Below are positions 36,311-44,901 of a stretch of 64,000 nucleotides of DNA, one piece after another; the stretch's first letter is position 1; every line of letters starts with the position of its first letter. The translations under genes were made by a program, and so were the position numbers. Under the pieces are notes generated by a model. It was not told the origin of the DNA. It worked only from the letters and a program-made list of their open reading frames with translations, and did no database searches. The stretch comes from Halosimplex salinum (GTDB taxonomy: Archaea; Halobacteriota; Halobacteria; Halobacteriales; Haloarculaceae). The stretch covers positions 496,001 through 560,000 of the forward strand of contig NZ_QWGG01000001.1 of the NCBI RefSeq assembly GCF_003730195.1, written 5' to 3'.

Positions 36311-36438
36311 GGGGCGCGGCGCGAAGCGCCGTGAAAATGCGAGCGGCTCTGCCGCGAGCCGCATCCACGGCACGAAGCGGAGCTGCGAGCGGCGCAGCCG
36401 TGAGCCGGCGCGACGACAGTTTCCGGCGACCAGCGGTG
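36311..36438. repeat. GC-rich hairpin array between lrp and the PHP gene
   Basis: Three stem-loops are seen: CGGCGC/GCGCCG with loop GAA (36317-36331), GCGGCTC/GAGCCGC with a six-base loop (36343-36362), and GCTGCG/CGCAGC with loop AGCGG (36382-36398), the last nested in a CACGGC/GCCGTG stem from 36366 to 36402 as an alternative. Words such as GCGAAGCG and GCGAGCGG recur. No ORF is supported. Confidence 0.55.
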
Positions 36439-37107
36439 TCAGCCCGGGAGTGCCCGGTTCGCGAAGTCTCGGACGTCGTGGATCGCGTCGTACATCGGGA
36501 GCAGGACGCGGTCGGTGAGGTACGTCCGCCGGCCGGGTTCGACGCGGCCGTCGCGGATCGCCGCGACGAGCGACTCGGGAGTGAGTTCGTCGGCGTCGAC
36601 GAGCGTGTGGACGCGGCCGAGTTCGAACGGGAAGTGCGCGTCGCTCCCGCCGACGACCGGAATCCCGCGCTCTTCGGCTATCCTGTCGATGTTCGGCTTG
36701 CGTTCGGGGTGTTTCCCGTTGATCTCGACGGCGTCGAACGGAGCGTCGACCTTCATGACGGTGCTGTCGCGGAACGGGTGGGCGATGATGGCCGCACAGC
36801 CCCGCTCGTGTGCGTCTTCGACGACGTCCGCCGGGTGCGGTTTCTGGTTGTGCGTCCGCCGGGGCGGGTCTGGGCCGACGACGAGAACGTGGCCGTGTCG
36901 GGTCGTGACCTCGATGCCCGGGACGAACACGGGGTCGGCGTTGCTGTACGGGACGCTGTAGTCGTGGTTGGTGAGAGCGAGCCCGTCCAGTCCTCTGTTC
37001 CGGGCCGTCGCGGCCATCAGTTTCGCTCCGTACGGGTCGAAGGCTGTCGGCGCGCCACGCGGGTTGTGGAAGGGCCGCGTGTGGAGATGGAGGTCGACGG
37101 CGTACAC
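36439..37107 (-). CDS. PHP-domain phosphoesterase-like protein
   Basis: This 222-residue protein starts MYAVDLHLHTRPFHNPRG, the first PHP metal motif (HxH), with further His/Asp ligands in LALTNHDYSVPY, AAIIAHPFRD and VVGGSDAHFPF. PHP enzymes hydrolyse phosphate esters with a trinuclear metal site. Size fits a single-domain PHP protein such as those beside RNA or nucleotide metabolism. Divergent from the lipid kinase with a 50-base gap. Substrate is unknown. Confidence 0.9.
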   Translation of the reverse strand: MYAVDLHLHTRPFHNPRGAPTAFDPYGAKLMAATARNRGLDGLALTNHDYSVPYSNADPVFVPGIEVTTRHGHVLVVGPDPPRRTHNQKPHPADVVEDAHERGCAAIIAHPFRDSTVMKVDAPFDAVEINGKHPERKPNIDRIAEERGIPVVGGSDAHFPFELGRVHTLVDADELTPESLVAAIRDGRVEPGRRTYLTDRVLLPMYDAIHDVRDFANRALPG

Positions 37108-37157
37108 GTGGTAACAAGGGGCGACACGCGTAAAGACCTGCCGCCCCGTGTGTACAC

Positions 37158-38063
37158 ATGTACCGCGTGATGGTCCGGAACCCGGAGAGCGGCGACGGAG
37201 CGGACGCGGAGGACGCGCGTCGACGTGCGGACGCGCTCGGTATCGAAGTGAGAGACAGCTCGGAGCCCGGCGACGCCGTCCGACTGGCGCGAGACGCCGC
37301 CGCGGAGGCCGACCAGGTGCTCGCCTGCGGCGGCGACGGCACGGTCAACGAAGTAGTCAGCGGCGTCGACGCCGCCGACGCGCTCGACGACGTTGAGGTC
37401 GGCGTCGTTCCGGCCGGGACCGGCAACAACTTCGCGGGGAACCTCGGTATCGAGTCCGTCCAGCACGCGTTCGAAGTCGCCGAATCGGGCGACCGTCGCT
37501 CCCTCGACCTCGGCGTCGCCGACGGCGACGTGTTCGTCAACTCGTGTATGGGCGGCCTGATCGCGGAGGCGAGCGAGGACACGGCCGACGAGGCGAAAGC
37601 CCGGATCGGATCGCTCGCGTACGCGCTCCAGACGCTGTCGGAGGTCAGGGAGTACGACGGACCGACGCTCGAGGTGCGAATCGGCAAGTCCCACGACCCG
37701 CTGTGGACCGGCGAAGCGCTGGTCGTGCTCGTCGGGAACGGCCGTCGGTTCCTCGGGAGCGGCCGCGGTCAGGCCGACATCGAGGACGGACAGCTAGAGG
37801 TCGTCATCGTCGAGAACGCGCCGGCCATGGACTACCTCGCGGACGAAGCGTTCGGGAAGCTACTGCATCGGAGTCCCGAGCACGTACAGCGGCTCGTGAC
37901 CGACGAACTCGTCGTCTCGACGACCGACCGGCCGATGGCGTTCAGTTTCGATGGCGAGATTGAGGAGCGGCGACAGCTCGACGCGACCGTCCGCCCCGGT
38001 GCGATGCAGGTCCGGGTCGGCGAGGCCTACGAGCCGACGCCGTCGGCCTGGCCGGGCGAGTGA
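37158..38063 (+). CDS. diacylglycerol kinase-like lipid kinase (YegS/DgkB type)
   Basis: This 301-residue protein has the DAGK catalytic nucleotide loop CGGDGTVNEVVSG (about 57-69), then VVPAGTGNNFAGNLG, then a C-terminal beta-rich domain. It phosphorylates a lipid such as archaeol-type diglycerol or an isoprenoid alcohol; the substrate in archaea is not known from sequence. Its ATG overlaps a TGTGTACACA palindrome (37149-37158), and CGCGTAAAGAC lies about 30 bases upstream. It converges with the HEAT-repeat protein. Confidence 0.9.
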   Translation: MYRVMVRNPESGDGADAEDARRRADALGIEVRDSSEPGDAVRLARDAAAEADQVLACGGDGTVNEVVSGVDAADALDDVEVGVVPAGTGNNFAGNLGIESVQHAFEVAESGDRRSLDLGVADGDVFVNSCMGGLIAEASEDTADEAKARIGSLAYALQTLSEVREYDGPTLEVRIGKSHDPLWTGEALVVLVGNGRRFLGSGRGQADIEDGQLEVVIVENAPAMDYLADEAFGKLLHRSPEHVQRLVTDELVVSTTDRPMAFSFDGEIEERRQLDATVRPGAMQVRVGEAYEPTPSAWPGE

Positions 38064-38085
38064 GACCGTGAGCGCCGGTCGGGGC

Positions 38086-40479
38086 CTACCCGGACCGAGC
38101 CGAAACTGGTTCGTCGAGAGCTCCCTCCGCGTCGAGACCGGAGACGGACAGGAGCGCGGAACGGGCGCGCGTCGCGACACGGTCGTCGTCGTCGGCCGTC
38201 GCGTCCCGGACCGCGTCGACGTGGAGCGCGACCGACAGCGGGTCCGACCGGGCCGCCCGTGCGAGCGCGAGCGCGGCGGCCGCGCGCACGTCTTCGTCCT
38301 CGTCCCCGTCAGAGAGGCGGTCTGCCAGCGTGTCGAGAACGGGGAGAACCGCTCTCGGCCGCGTCCGGGCCACCCCGGCCACCGCCTCGGCGGCGTTTTC
38401 GCGGAGCCGGCCGTCATCGGTCTCCAAGTGCGCGGCGACGGCGTCCAGCGAGGGTTCGACCGCTTCCGGGTACGCCTCCGCGAGCGTCGCGAGGACGGAG
38501 GTCGCGTTGACTCGCTCCGCCAGGGACCCGTCACGCGTCGCCGAGAGGACGTCGTCGATGTGGCGTGCGACGAGGTCCGGTCGTTCCTCCGCGACGGCCG
38601 AGAGCACGCCGAGGGCGTTCGAGCGCGCCGAGTCCACCGGGTCGTCGAGCAGCGCGACGACCGCGTCGACCGATTCGCCGACCCGTCGCGGGTCGACGTC
38701 CGCCAGTTTCCAGAGGGCCAGCGCGGCGTTCGACCGGACGTTCCCGTGGTCGTCGGCCAGCCGCTCGACGAACGAGTCGACGGACCCCACCGAGTCGGGA
38801 GCGTCGTCCGCCAGCCGCGCCAGTGCCAGCGCCGCGCTACTGCGGACGGCGTCGTCTTCGTCGCGCAGTAACTCGATGATATCGTCCTGTACGTCCGTCA
38901 GCGCGTCCGGGTTTGCCTCGGCTATCCGTGCGATGGCCCCGGTCGCCGCGGAGCGAATCGCGTCGGCCTCGTCGTCGAGTGACCGTTCGAACACTGCTGC
39001 CAGCGCCGGGGCCGTCTCCGGACGTGCGGCGCCGACGACGCCGAGTCCGGTGAGCGCGCTCGACCGAACGGGAGTGGTGTCGTCGAGACTGTGAAACAGC
39101 CGCTCCGTCACGCCACGGGCGGGTTCCGGAAGAGACGACAGGACCGCTGCACGCTCCCCACCGGTCTGCGCTCGGTCGGGGTCGCCCGGGAGGCTCTCGT
39201 GTGTCGTGACGGAGGCGGTGTCGTCGGTATCGGTGGCGTCCGCAGTCGAGACGAGCGCCGCGGCGTACAGCAGGTTCCCGTGCTGGGCCGGTGAGACGCT
39301 CGACGTGGCTCGTTCGATCTCGTCGAGGCGGTCGAGCAGGGCCGCTGGCGTGTCCTGAGCGGCTCTCGTCACGAGCGCCGGCGCGTTCGTCGCCTCGTCG
39401 AACTCGTCGTCGGCCAGCGCGTCGACGCCGAGCGACGCGGTTCGCTCCGTCCGTTCGAGTTCGTCGTAGGCGTCGTACACCACGTCGATCAGCCGACGGC
39501 GGACGGTCGACGAGCGGTCGGATTCGGCGCGGTCGAGGATCTCCGACTCCCACTCGCGCAGGGTCTCGGGGTGGTGTCTCGCGACGCGCCCGAGCGCCCG
39601 TGCGGCGTCCTCCCGGAGCGTCTGGTTCGACTCCGAGAGCGTCTCGACGAGGAAGGTGACCTCGTCCGCGTCGAGGCGGTCCCCGTCGGACGCACGGCGT
39701 GACAGCCGCCTGGTCCGATTTCGTCGGTCGCGTTTTCCGCCGGGTACCCGGTCGAACTCACTGCGGGTCACCCGCACCGCGAGAAACGCGAGGCCGATCA
39801 GCACGTAGTTCAGGAACTCGCCGACCGGGACTGCGAGCAACGTCCGCAGGCCGAACAGGCCGACGACGGAGACGGCGAGCGTGTAGAAGGTCGACAGTTC
39901 GTAGTGGACGTGTTCGAGCGCGTACCACACGCTCCGGGAGCTGTCGGCGACGCCCCAGACTCGGTCCAGAAACCCGCCGAGATTCCTGAAGTCCCGCCTG
40001 CTGGGGAAGCCAGTGAACGCCAGCGCGAGGCCGACCCACGTCAGTACGAGGACAGCGGCCGTCCGCCCGGGACCGAGCGCCGACAGCCGTGCGGAGACGT
40101 ACGGGACCGTCGCGCCGAGGGGAACGTCCGCGGAGGCGGGCCCGGCGCGTTCGAAGAGCCTGCCGGCGAGTTCGAGACAGGCCAGCGACGCCGCGGTGTT
40201 GGTCACGAGCGGCGCGGTACCGACCAGTGCGCTCTTCCAGGTCGAATCCGCCGGTTCGTGCTGGACGAACCCGCCGCCGTTCCGGTCTCTCGTGAAGTCC
40301 GCCGGCCACCGGTAGAGGACCACTCGCTGGACCTCGATACCGAGCAGTCGACAGGCCGCGGCGTGACCGAGCTCGTGGACGGCCACGCCGGGGAGCGCGA
40401 GCAGGGAGAGGAGATTCGAGAGTGTCGTCGCGGTCCGCGAGCCCATCGACCGGAGCCGCCCGGTCTCCACGGATGCCAT
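38086..40479 (-). CDS. HExxH membrane peptidase-like domain fused to HEAT repeats
   Basis: This 797-residue protein starts with a membrane domain carrying VAVHELGHAAA (His35, Glu36, His39), the zinc motif of M50-type site-2 proteases; Asp163 in GFPSRRDFRNLG is the best candidate for the third ligand. About six membrane segments fill the first 260 residues. From about residue 290 to the end are HEAT-like helical repeats (RSNALGVLSAVAEERPD, RENAAEAVAGVARTRPR). An HEAT-rich partner-binding arm on a membrane peptidase is unusual. ATG 40479 is chosen because the open frame beyond runs antisense to the Nudix gene. Confidence 0.8.
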   Translation of the reverse strand: MASVETGRLRSMGSRTATTLSNLLSLLALPGVAVHELGHAAACRLLGIEVQRVVLYRWPADFTRDRNGGGFVQHEPADSTWKSALVGTAPLVTNTAASLACLELAGRLFERAGPASADVPLGATVPYVSARLSALGPGRTAAVLVLTWVGLALAFTGFPSRRDFRNLGGFLDRVWGVADSSRSVWYALEHVHYELSTFYTLAVSVVGLFGLRTLLAVPVGEFLNYVLIGLAFLAVRVTRSEFDRVPGGKRDRRNRTRRLSRRASDGDRLDADEVTFLVETLSESNQTLREDAARALGRVARHHPETLREWESEILDRAESDRSSTVRRRLIDVVYDAYDELERTERTASLGVDALADDEFDEATNAPALVTRAAQDTPAALLDRLDEIERATSSVSPAQHGNLLYAAALVSTADATDTDDTASVTTHESLPGDPDRAQTGGERAAVLSSLPEPARGVTERLFHSLDDTTPVRSSALTGLGVVGAARPETAPALAAVFERSLDDEADAIRSAATGAIARIAEANPDALTDVQDDIIELLRDEDDAVRSSAALALARLADDAPDSVGSVDSFVERLADDHGNVRSNAALALWKLADVDPRRVGESVDAVVALLDDPVDSARSNALGVLSAVAEERPDLVARHIDDVLSATRDGSLAERVNATSVLATLAEAYPEAVEPSLDAVAAHLETDDGRLRENAAEAVAGVARTRPRAVLPVLDTLADRLSDGDEDEDVRAAAALALARAARSDPLSVALHVDAVRDATADDDDRVATRARSALLSVSGLDAEGALDEPVSARSG

Positions 40480-40629
40480 ACCGTCCGGTATCTCCGTCGG
40501 ACGGATTAGTAGGTTATCATTTTCGGGCGATAGCTGACCGGCGTTCCGGTTCGCGGGCCCGGCGCAGTGCCGTGACGTCGGGTAATCGAAGTCGAAGACT
40601 GTTTGAACCCGCTCTCCGATGTAAATCTC

Positions 40630-41235
40630 ATGAGTTCGGAGGACGCGGGGGCTTCCAGCGAACCCGACGACGCGCCGGGTTCCGGCGCGACGGAGGAGTA
40701 CCACGAGAACGCGGAACAGGCCGTGATCGCGGTCGACGAGAACGACGAGGAGCAGGGGCTCGTCAATCGGCTGGACGCGCACACGGGGGACGGACGGCGC
40801 CACCGGGCGTTCACGTCGCTCCTCTTCGACCAGGAGGGTCGCATCCTGCTCGCCCAGCGCAGTCCGAAGAAGCGCCTCTGGGACACCTACTGGGACGGCA
40901 CCGTCGCCTCTCACCCGATCCAGGGTCAGACGCAGGTCGAGGCCACTCGCGAGCGCCTCGAGGAGGAACTCGGCGTCACGCCCGACCAGTACGACAACCT
41001 CCGGGTGACCGACCGCTTCGAGTACAAGCGCTACTACATGGACGAGGGGCTCGAACACGAGGTATGCGCGGTCCTCAAGGCGACGCTCGTCGACACGTCG
41101 CTCGACCCCGACCCCGACGAGGTCGGCGGCCTGATGTGGGTTCCCTACGAGCGCCTCCACGAACACCCGCGCTGGTACCGGCAACTGCGCCTCTGCCCCT
41201 GGTTCGAGATCGCGATGCGCCGCGACTTCGAGTAG
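40630..41235 (+). CDS. idi: type 1 isopentenyl-diphosphate isomerase-like Nudix protein
   Basis: This 201-residue protein has the Nudix/IDI fold: HRAFTSLLFDQEGRILLAQRS, the box EATRERLEEELG, and EHEVCAVLKATL with the catalytic-type Glu. In canonical IDI-1 a Cys lies in VCGHP or CCSHP; here the sequence is GTVASHP with Ala93. This Cys is essential in the E. coli enzyme, so the activity may be changed or lost. Haloarchaea often carry such Ala-type homologues together with type 2 IDI. The ATG at 40630 has GTTTGAACC about 30 bases upstream. It is divergent from the HEAT gene. Confidence 0.78.
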   Translation: MSSEDAGASSEPDDAPGSGATEEYHENAEQAVIAVDENDEEQGLVNRLDAHTGDGRRHRAFTSLLFDQEGRILLAQRSPKKRLWDTYWDGTVASHPIQGQTQVEATRERLEEELGVTPDQYDNLRVTDRFEYKRYYMDEGLEHEVCAVLKATLVDTSLDPDPDEVGGLMWVPYERLHEHPRWYRQLRLCPWFEIAMRRDFE

Positions 41236-41290
41236 CCGACGACGTTCTCTCGGCGGAAACTACATTCACACCGACGACACATGCGATCGT

Positions 41291-42667
41291 ATGGCACGCG
41301 TCAATCCGGCGACCGGCGAGGCGCTCGACCCGGTCGACGCGGACGACGAGTCGGCCGTCGAACACACGCTCTCGACAGCGAGCGACGCGTTCGAGTCCTG
41401 GCGTGAGCGACCGATCGAGGAGCGCGCCGAACTGATCGAGCGAGCGGGCGCGGTCCTCCGCGAGAACGTCGAGGAGTACGCCCAGTTGATGACGAGGGAG
41501 ATGGGGAAACCCATCGAGAGCGCCCGCGGCGAGGTGCGGAAGTGCGCCTGGGTGTGCGAGTACTACGCCGAACGCGCGCCCGAACACCTGCAGGACCGGC
41601 GGATCGGTGGACAGCCGGGCACGAAGACGTACGTCGCCCACGAGCCGCTGGGGCCGATACTGGCGGTGATGCCGTGGAACTTCCCGTTCTGGCAGGTGTT
41701 CCGCTTCGCCGCGCCGCATCTCACCGCGGGGAACGTCGGCCTGCTGAAACACGCGTCGAACGTTCCGGGGTGTTCACGCGCCATCGCCGAGGTGTTCGAG
41801 CGGGCAGGCTACCCAGACGGCGTCTTCCAGTCGCTGGTCGTCGACGGCGAGACGGCCAACGAGGTCGTCGCCGACGACCGCGTCGCCGCGGTGACGCTGA
41901 CGGGGAGCGAGCGGGCCGGCCGTGCGGTCGGCGAGACGGCCGGTCGCGAACTCAAGAAGTCCGTGCTCGAACTCGGCGGAAGCGACCCCTTCGTCGTGCT
42001 CGACGACGCGGACCTCGACGCCGCGGCCGAGACGGGCGCGACCGCTCGCTGCATCAACTCCGGGCAGTCCTGCATCGCGGCCAAGCGGTTCGTCGTCCAC
42101 GCGGACGTGTTCGACGCGTTCACCGACCGACTCGTCGCGGAGATGGAGTCGCTGACGGTCGGCGACCCGACCGACGAGGACACGGACCTGGGACCGCAGG
42201 CCCGCGAGGACCTGCTGGGTGACCTCCAGGACCAGGTCGAGCGGAGCGTCGACGCGGGCGCGACCGTCGCCTGTGGCGGGGAACCGCTCGACCGCGAGGG
42301 GTTCTACTACCCGCCGACGGTGCTGACCGACGTCCCGCGCGACGCGGCCGTCGCGACCGAGGAGGTGTTCGGTCCGGTCGCTGCGGTGTTCGAGGTCGAA
42401 GACGAGGCGGCCGCCGTCGAACTGGCGAACGACACGGAGTTCGGACTCGGCGCGTCGGTGTGGACCGACGACCTCGACCGGGGAGAACGGATCGCCCGCC
42501 GGATCGACGCCGGCTGTACCTTCGTGAACGAACTCGTCAAGTCCGACCCCCGGCTCCCCTTCGGCGGCGTCGAGAACTCCGGGTACGGCCGCGAACTCGG
42601 TCGCGACGGGATCCGGGAGTTCGTCAACCGGAAGACGGTGTGGGTGCAGTCGGCCGACGGCGGGTGA
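41291..42667 (+). CDS. gabD: aldehyde dehydrogenase, succinate-semialdehyde type
   Basis: This 458-residue ALDH superfamily protein has the catalytic Cys in INSGQSCIAAKRF, the Glu in LELGGSDPFVVLDD, and the substrate-binding wording MPWNFPFWQVFRFAAPHL. It fits the succinate-semialdehyde dehydrogenase group (GabD/SsdA). NAD(P)+ is reduced in the cytoplasm. A C-terminal NRKTVWVQ motif is typical of this group. Gene context offers no GABA pathway, so the natural substrate may differ. It converges with the 7TM histidine kinase with an 18-base gap. Confidence 0.85.
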   Translation: MARVNPATGEALDPVDADDESAVEHTLSTASDAFESWRERPIEERAELIERAGAVLRENVEEYAQLMTREMGKPIESARGEVRKCAWVCEYYAERAPEHLQDRRIGGQPGTKTYVAHEPLGPILAVMPWNFPFWQVFRFAAPHLTAGNVGLLKHASNVPGCSRAIAEVFERAGYPDGVFQSLVVDGETANEVVADDRVAAVTLTGSERAGRAVGETAGRELKKSVLELGGSDPFVVLDDADLDAAAETGATARCINSGQSCIAAKRFVVHADVFDAFTDRLVAEMESLTVGDPTDEDTDLGPQAREDLLGDLQDQVERSVDAGATVACGGEPLDREGFYYPPTVLTDVPRDAAVATEEVFGPVAAVFEVEDEAAAVELANDTEFGLGASVWTDDLDRGERIARRIDAGCTFVNELVKSDPRLPFGGVENSGYGRELGRDGIREFVNRKTVWVQSADGG

Positions 42668-42685
42668 GCGCACCCGGGAGCGCCG

Positions 42686-44524
42686 TCAGTCGTCGGCCTC
42701 TATCTCGGTGGAGACGTCGGCGGTGTCGTCATCTTCGGAGGCGTCGGCGGTGTCGTCATCATTGGAGCCGTCGGTGGTGTCGTCATCGTTGGAGCCGTCG
42801 GCTGTATCATCATCTTCGGCGGCGTGGCTGGTGTCGGTCACGCCGGCCTCGGGCGTCGGGAGGGTGACGACGACGGTACAGCCGTCCCCGCCGTCGTCGA
42901 AGGTGACCGAGCCGCCGCACTCTCTGACGACCCAGTTGACGAGCCAGAGCCCGACGCCGCTCCCGTGTTCGAGCGCCGTCTCCCGCTCCTCCTCGATGAC
43001 GACCCGTTCCTGTCGCTCGATCCCCGGGCCGTCGTCGGTCACCCAGATCTCGACGAGGTCGCCCTCGCTGGGTGACGCGCTCACTCGAACGGACGGATCG
43101 TCGCCGGCGTGTTCGACGGCGTTCTCGAGCAGTTCCTCGAAGGCCCGTTCGAGCGAGGGGCCGCCGACCACGGTGAGGCTGTCGGGGAGGTCGACCCGGA
43201 CGGTCGCGCCGGGGTACGTCGACTCGATCGATGTCGCGAGGCTCTCCAGTCGGGTCTCGACGTCGAACTCCCGGTCCGGTTCGCCGTCGACTATCCGGGA
43301 GATCCGGCCGATCTTCTCGCTTCGCTCGGCGACGGTGTCGACGGTGTCCTCGATGCGGTCGAGTCGGCGACGGGTGTCGCCCTCGGAGAGGTCGACGTCG
43401 CGACGGAGCAGTTCGGCGTTGCCGCGGACGACGTTCAACTCGTTGCGGAGGTTGTGTCGGAGGACGCGGTTGAGCACGTCGAGGCGCTGCTCGTGCTGCC
43501 GACGAGCGGTCACGTCGCGGAAGCTGACGACTCTGCCGGCAGTCCCGCCGTAACTCCTGTACAGCGGTGAGACGCGCACGTCGTAGTAGTGGCGACCGTC
43601 CGCACCGTCGAGTTCGAGTTCGGCCTGTCCGGCCGACACCGACTCGATGGCGTCCGAGAGGTTCGGGGCGGCCGTTCGGATGGGCGTGCCGACGACCGTG
43701 GTGGGGTCGACGTCGAACAGCGTCGCGGCGGCGGGGTTGACGTCGACGATCCGGTCGTCGTCGTCGAGGATCACGATCCGGTCGTCCATCTCGTCGATGA
43801 CGGCTTCCCGGCCCAGCTGGCGCGTCGCGGGCGTGATCGAGAGCAGCCGACCGCGAAAGAGGACCACGGTCATCACCAGACCACAGAAGACGAAGCCGAT
43901 CCCCGTCAGTTCGTACTGTCCGGGGAGGGTCCCGAACACGTTGAGAGCGCCGAGACCGGCCGGGACGAAGATAGCGCCGAGCAGTGCGGTCCCCTGACTG
44001 CGGAAGAACTCGGTCGTCCGGAAGTTCAGCCGGACGAGTTCCAGCCCGCCGACGGCGACGAGGAGGTACGCGTAGCCGACGTGAGCCCACATCGCGAGGC
44101 CGTACTCGGGGGCGAGATAGGACGTGTCGCCGGCGATCGCGATCCATCGATCGGTCCAGACGAGCCCGTGGTCGGCGTTCGTCCAGACCAGCGCGGCGAA
44201 CACCGCCGGTTCGACGAGCAACAGCGCGAGCCGGCGGCGGCCGACCAGTCGCTCGCTGTCGGTGTACGCGAGGACGGTCAGGAGCCACGCGAGCGGCAAC
44301 AGCGCCGTGACCGACGCGGCCACGTTCGACCAGAAGAGCTTCGTGGCGAGCACCGGCGCGGCGAGCGCCATCCCCTGGGCGAGCGCGAGCAGGCTGGCGC
44401 TCACGACGAACGCCGCGAGCGGCTTCGCTCCCCGCGTGTTTCGGAACACCCAGACGAACACGGCGACGCCGCTCCCGACGATGGCGGCGAGCAGGACGAC
44501 CGGCGTGTGGGGCGGCATCGCCAT
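42686..44524 (-). CDS. 7TM-type sensor histidine kinase with PAS domain
   Basis: This 612-residue protein has a seven-helix N-terminal sensor (about 1-225) of the HisKA_7TM class, a PAS domain (about 235-345, VIDEMDDRIVILDDDDRIVDV), an H box VLRHNLRNELNVVRG and a HATPase domain with ENAVEHAGDD and ERRSGVGLWLVNWV-like G box (HGSGVGLWLVNWV). The last 50 residues are four 9-residue repeats of type DDDTADGSN, coded by 27-base units. The start has CACTTATTCGG about 28 bases upstream. Function of the repeat tail is unknown. Confidence 0.9.
   Translation of the reverse strand: MAMPPHTPVVLLAAIVGSGVAVFVWVFRNTRGAKPLAAFVVSASLLALAQGMALAAPVLATKLFWSNVAASVTALLPLAWLLTVLAYTDSERLVGRRRLALLLVEPAVFAALVWTNADHGLVWTDRWIAIAGDTSYLAPEYGLAMWAHVGYAYLLVAVGGLELVRLNFRTTEFFRSQGTALLGAIFVPAGLGALNVFGTLPGQYELTGIGFVFCGLVMTVVLFRGRLLSITPATRQLGREAVIDEMDDRIVILDDDDRIVDVNPAAATLFDVDPTTVVGTPIRTAAPNLSDAIESVSAGQAELELDGADGRHYYDVRVSPLYRSYGGTAGRVVSFRDVTARRQHEQRLDVLNRVLRHNLRNELNVVRGNAELLRRDVDLSEGDTRRRLDRIEDTVDTVAERSEKIGRISRIVDGEPDREFDVETRLESLATSIESTYPGATVRVDLPDSLTVVGGPSLERAFEELLENAVEHAGDDPSVRVSASPSEGDLVEIWVTDDGPGIERQERVVIEEERETALEHGSGVGLWLVNWVVRECGGSVTFDDGGDGCTVVVTLPTPEAGVTDTSHAAEDDDTADGSNDDDTTDGSNDDDTADASEDDDTADVSTEIEADD
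42713..42820. repeat. four 27-base tandem repeats in the kinase C-terminus
   Basis: The units encode DDDTADGSN, DDDTTDGSN, DDDTADASE and DDDTADVST. DNA copies differ mainly at third positions, so the repeat is old or purified at the protein level. It lies at the 3' end of the 7TM histidine kinase gene. Confidence 0.8.
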
Positions 44525-44616
44525 CCTACGGCGAGTTTTCCCGTTCGACCGAATAAGTGTAAGTGACCGGGTATCAAATTTGGATCGAACGGTACGTACC
44601 CGGGGCTGTCACCGGC

Positions 44617-44901
44617 TCAGGGACGGCGGCTCTCGACCGCCGTCCAGACGCCGACGACACCGAGCAAGAGCGCCGGGATCAGCGGCAAGACGAGGTAGGC
44701 GTCGCGCCAGCCGAGACCGATCGACCCCGCGAAGTCGCCCGCGGCCGGGAGCGCGATCAGGCTCCAGGGGATCACGACGAACGCGAGGACGAGGACGGCG
44801 ACGAGGAACCACCCTCGGCGACCGAACTCCTTCGACTCCGGGTCGGCCACGTCGTAGCCCGGCGCCTGCTTCGGTGCACGCGGGTCGGTGCCCTCACTCA
44901 T
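44617..44901 (-). CDS. small two-to-three-helix membrane protein
   Basis: This 94-residue protein has a polar head (MSEGTDPRAPKQAPGYD) and two or three hydrophobic segments, GWFLVAVLVLAFVVIPWS and YLVLPLIPALLLGVVGVW. Its ATG lies inside the last eight bases of the dehydrogenase gene, so it is the second gene of that operon. A GTG nine bases upstream is possible but less likely. No family is recognised. Confidence 0.65.
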   Translation of the reverse strand: MSEGTDPRAPKQAPGYDVADPESKEFGRRGWFLVAVLVLAFVVIPWSLIALPAAGDFAGSIGLGWRDAYLVLPLIPALLLGVVGVWTAVESRRP

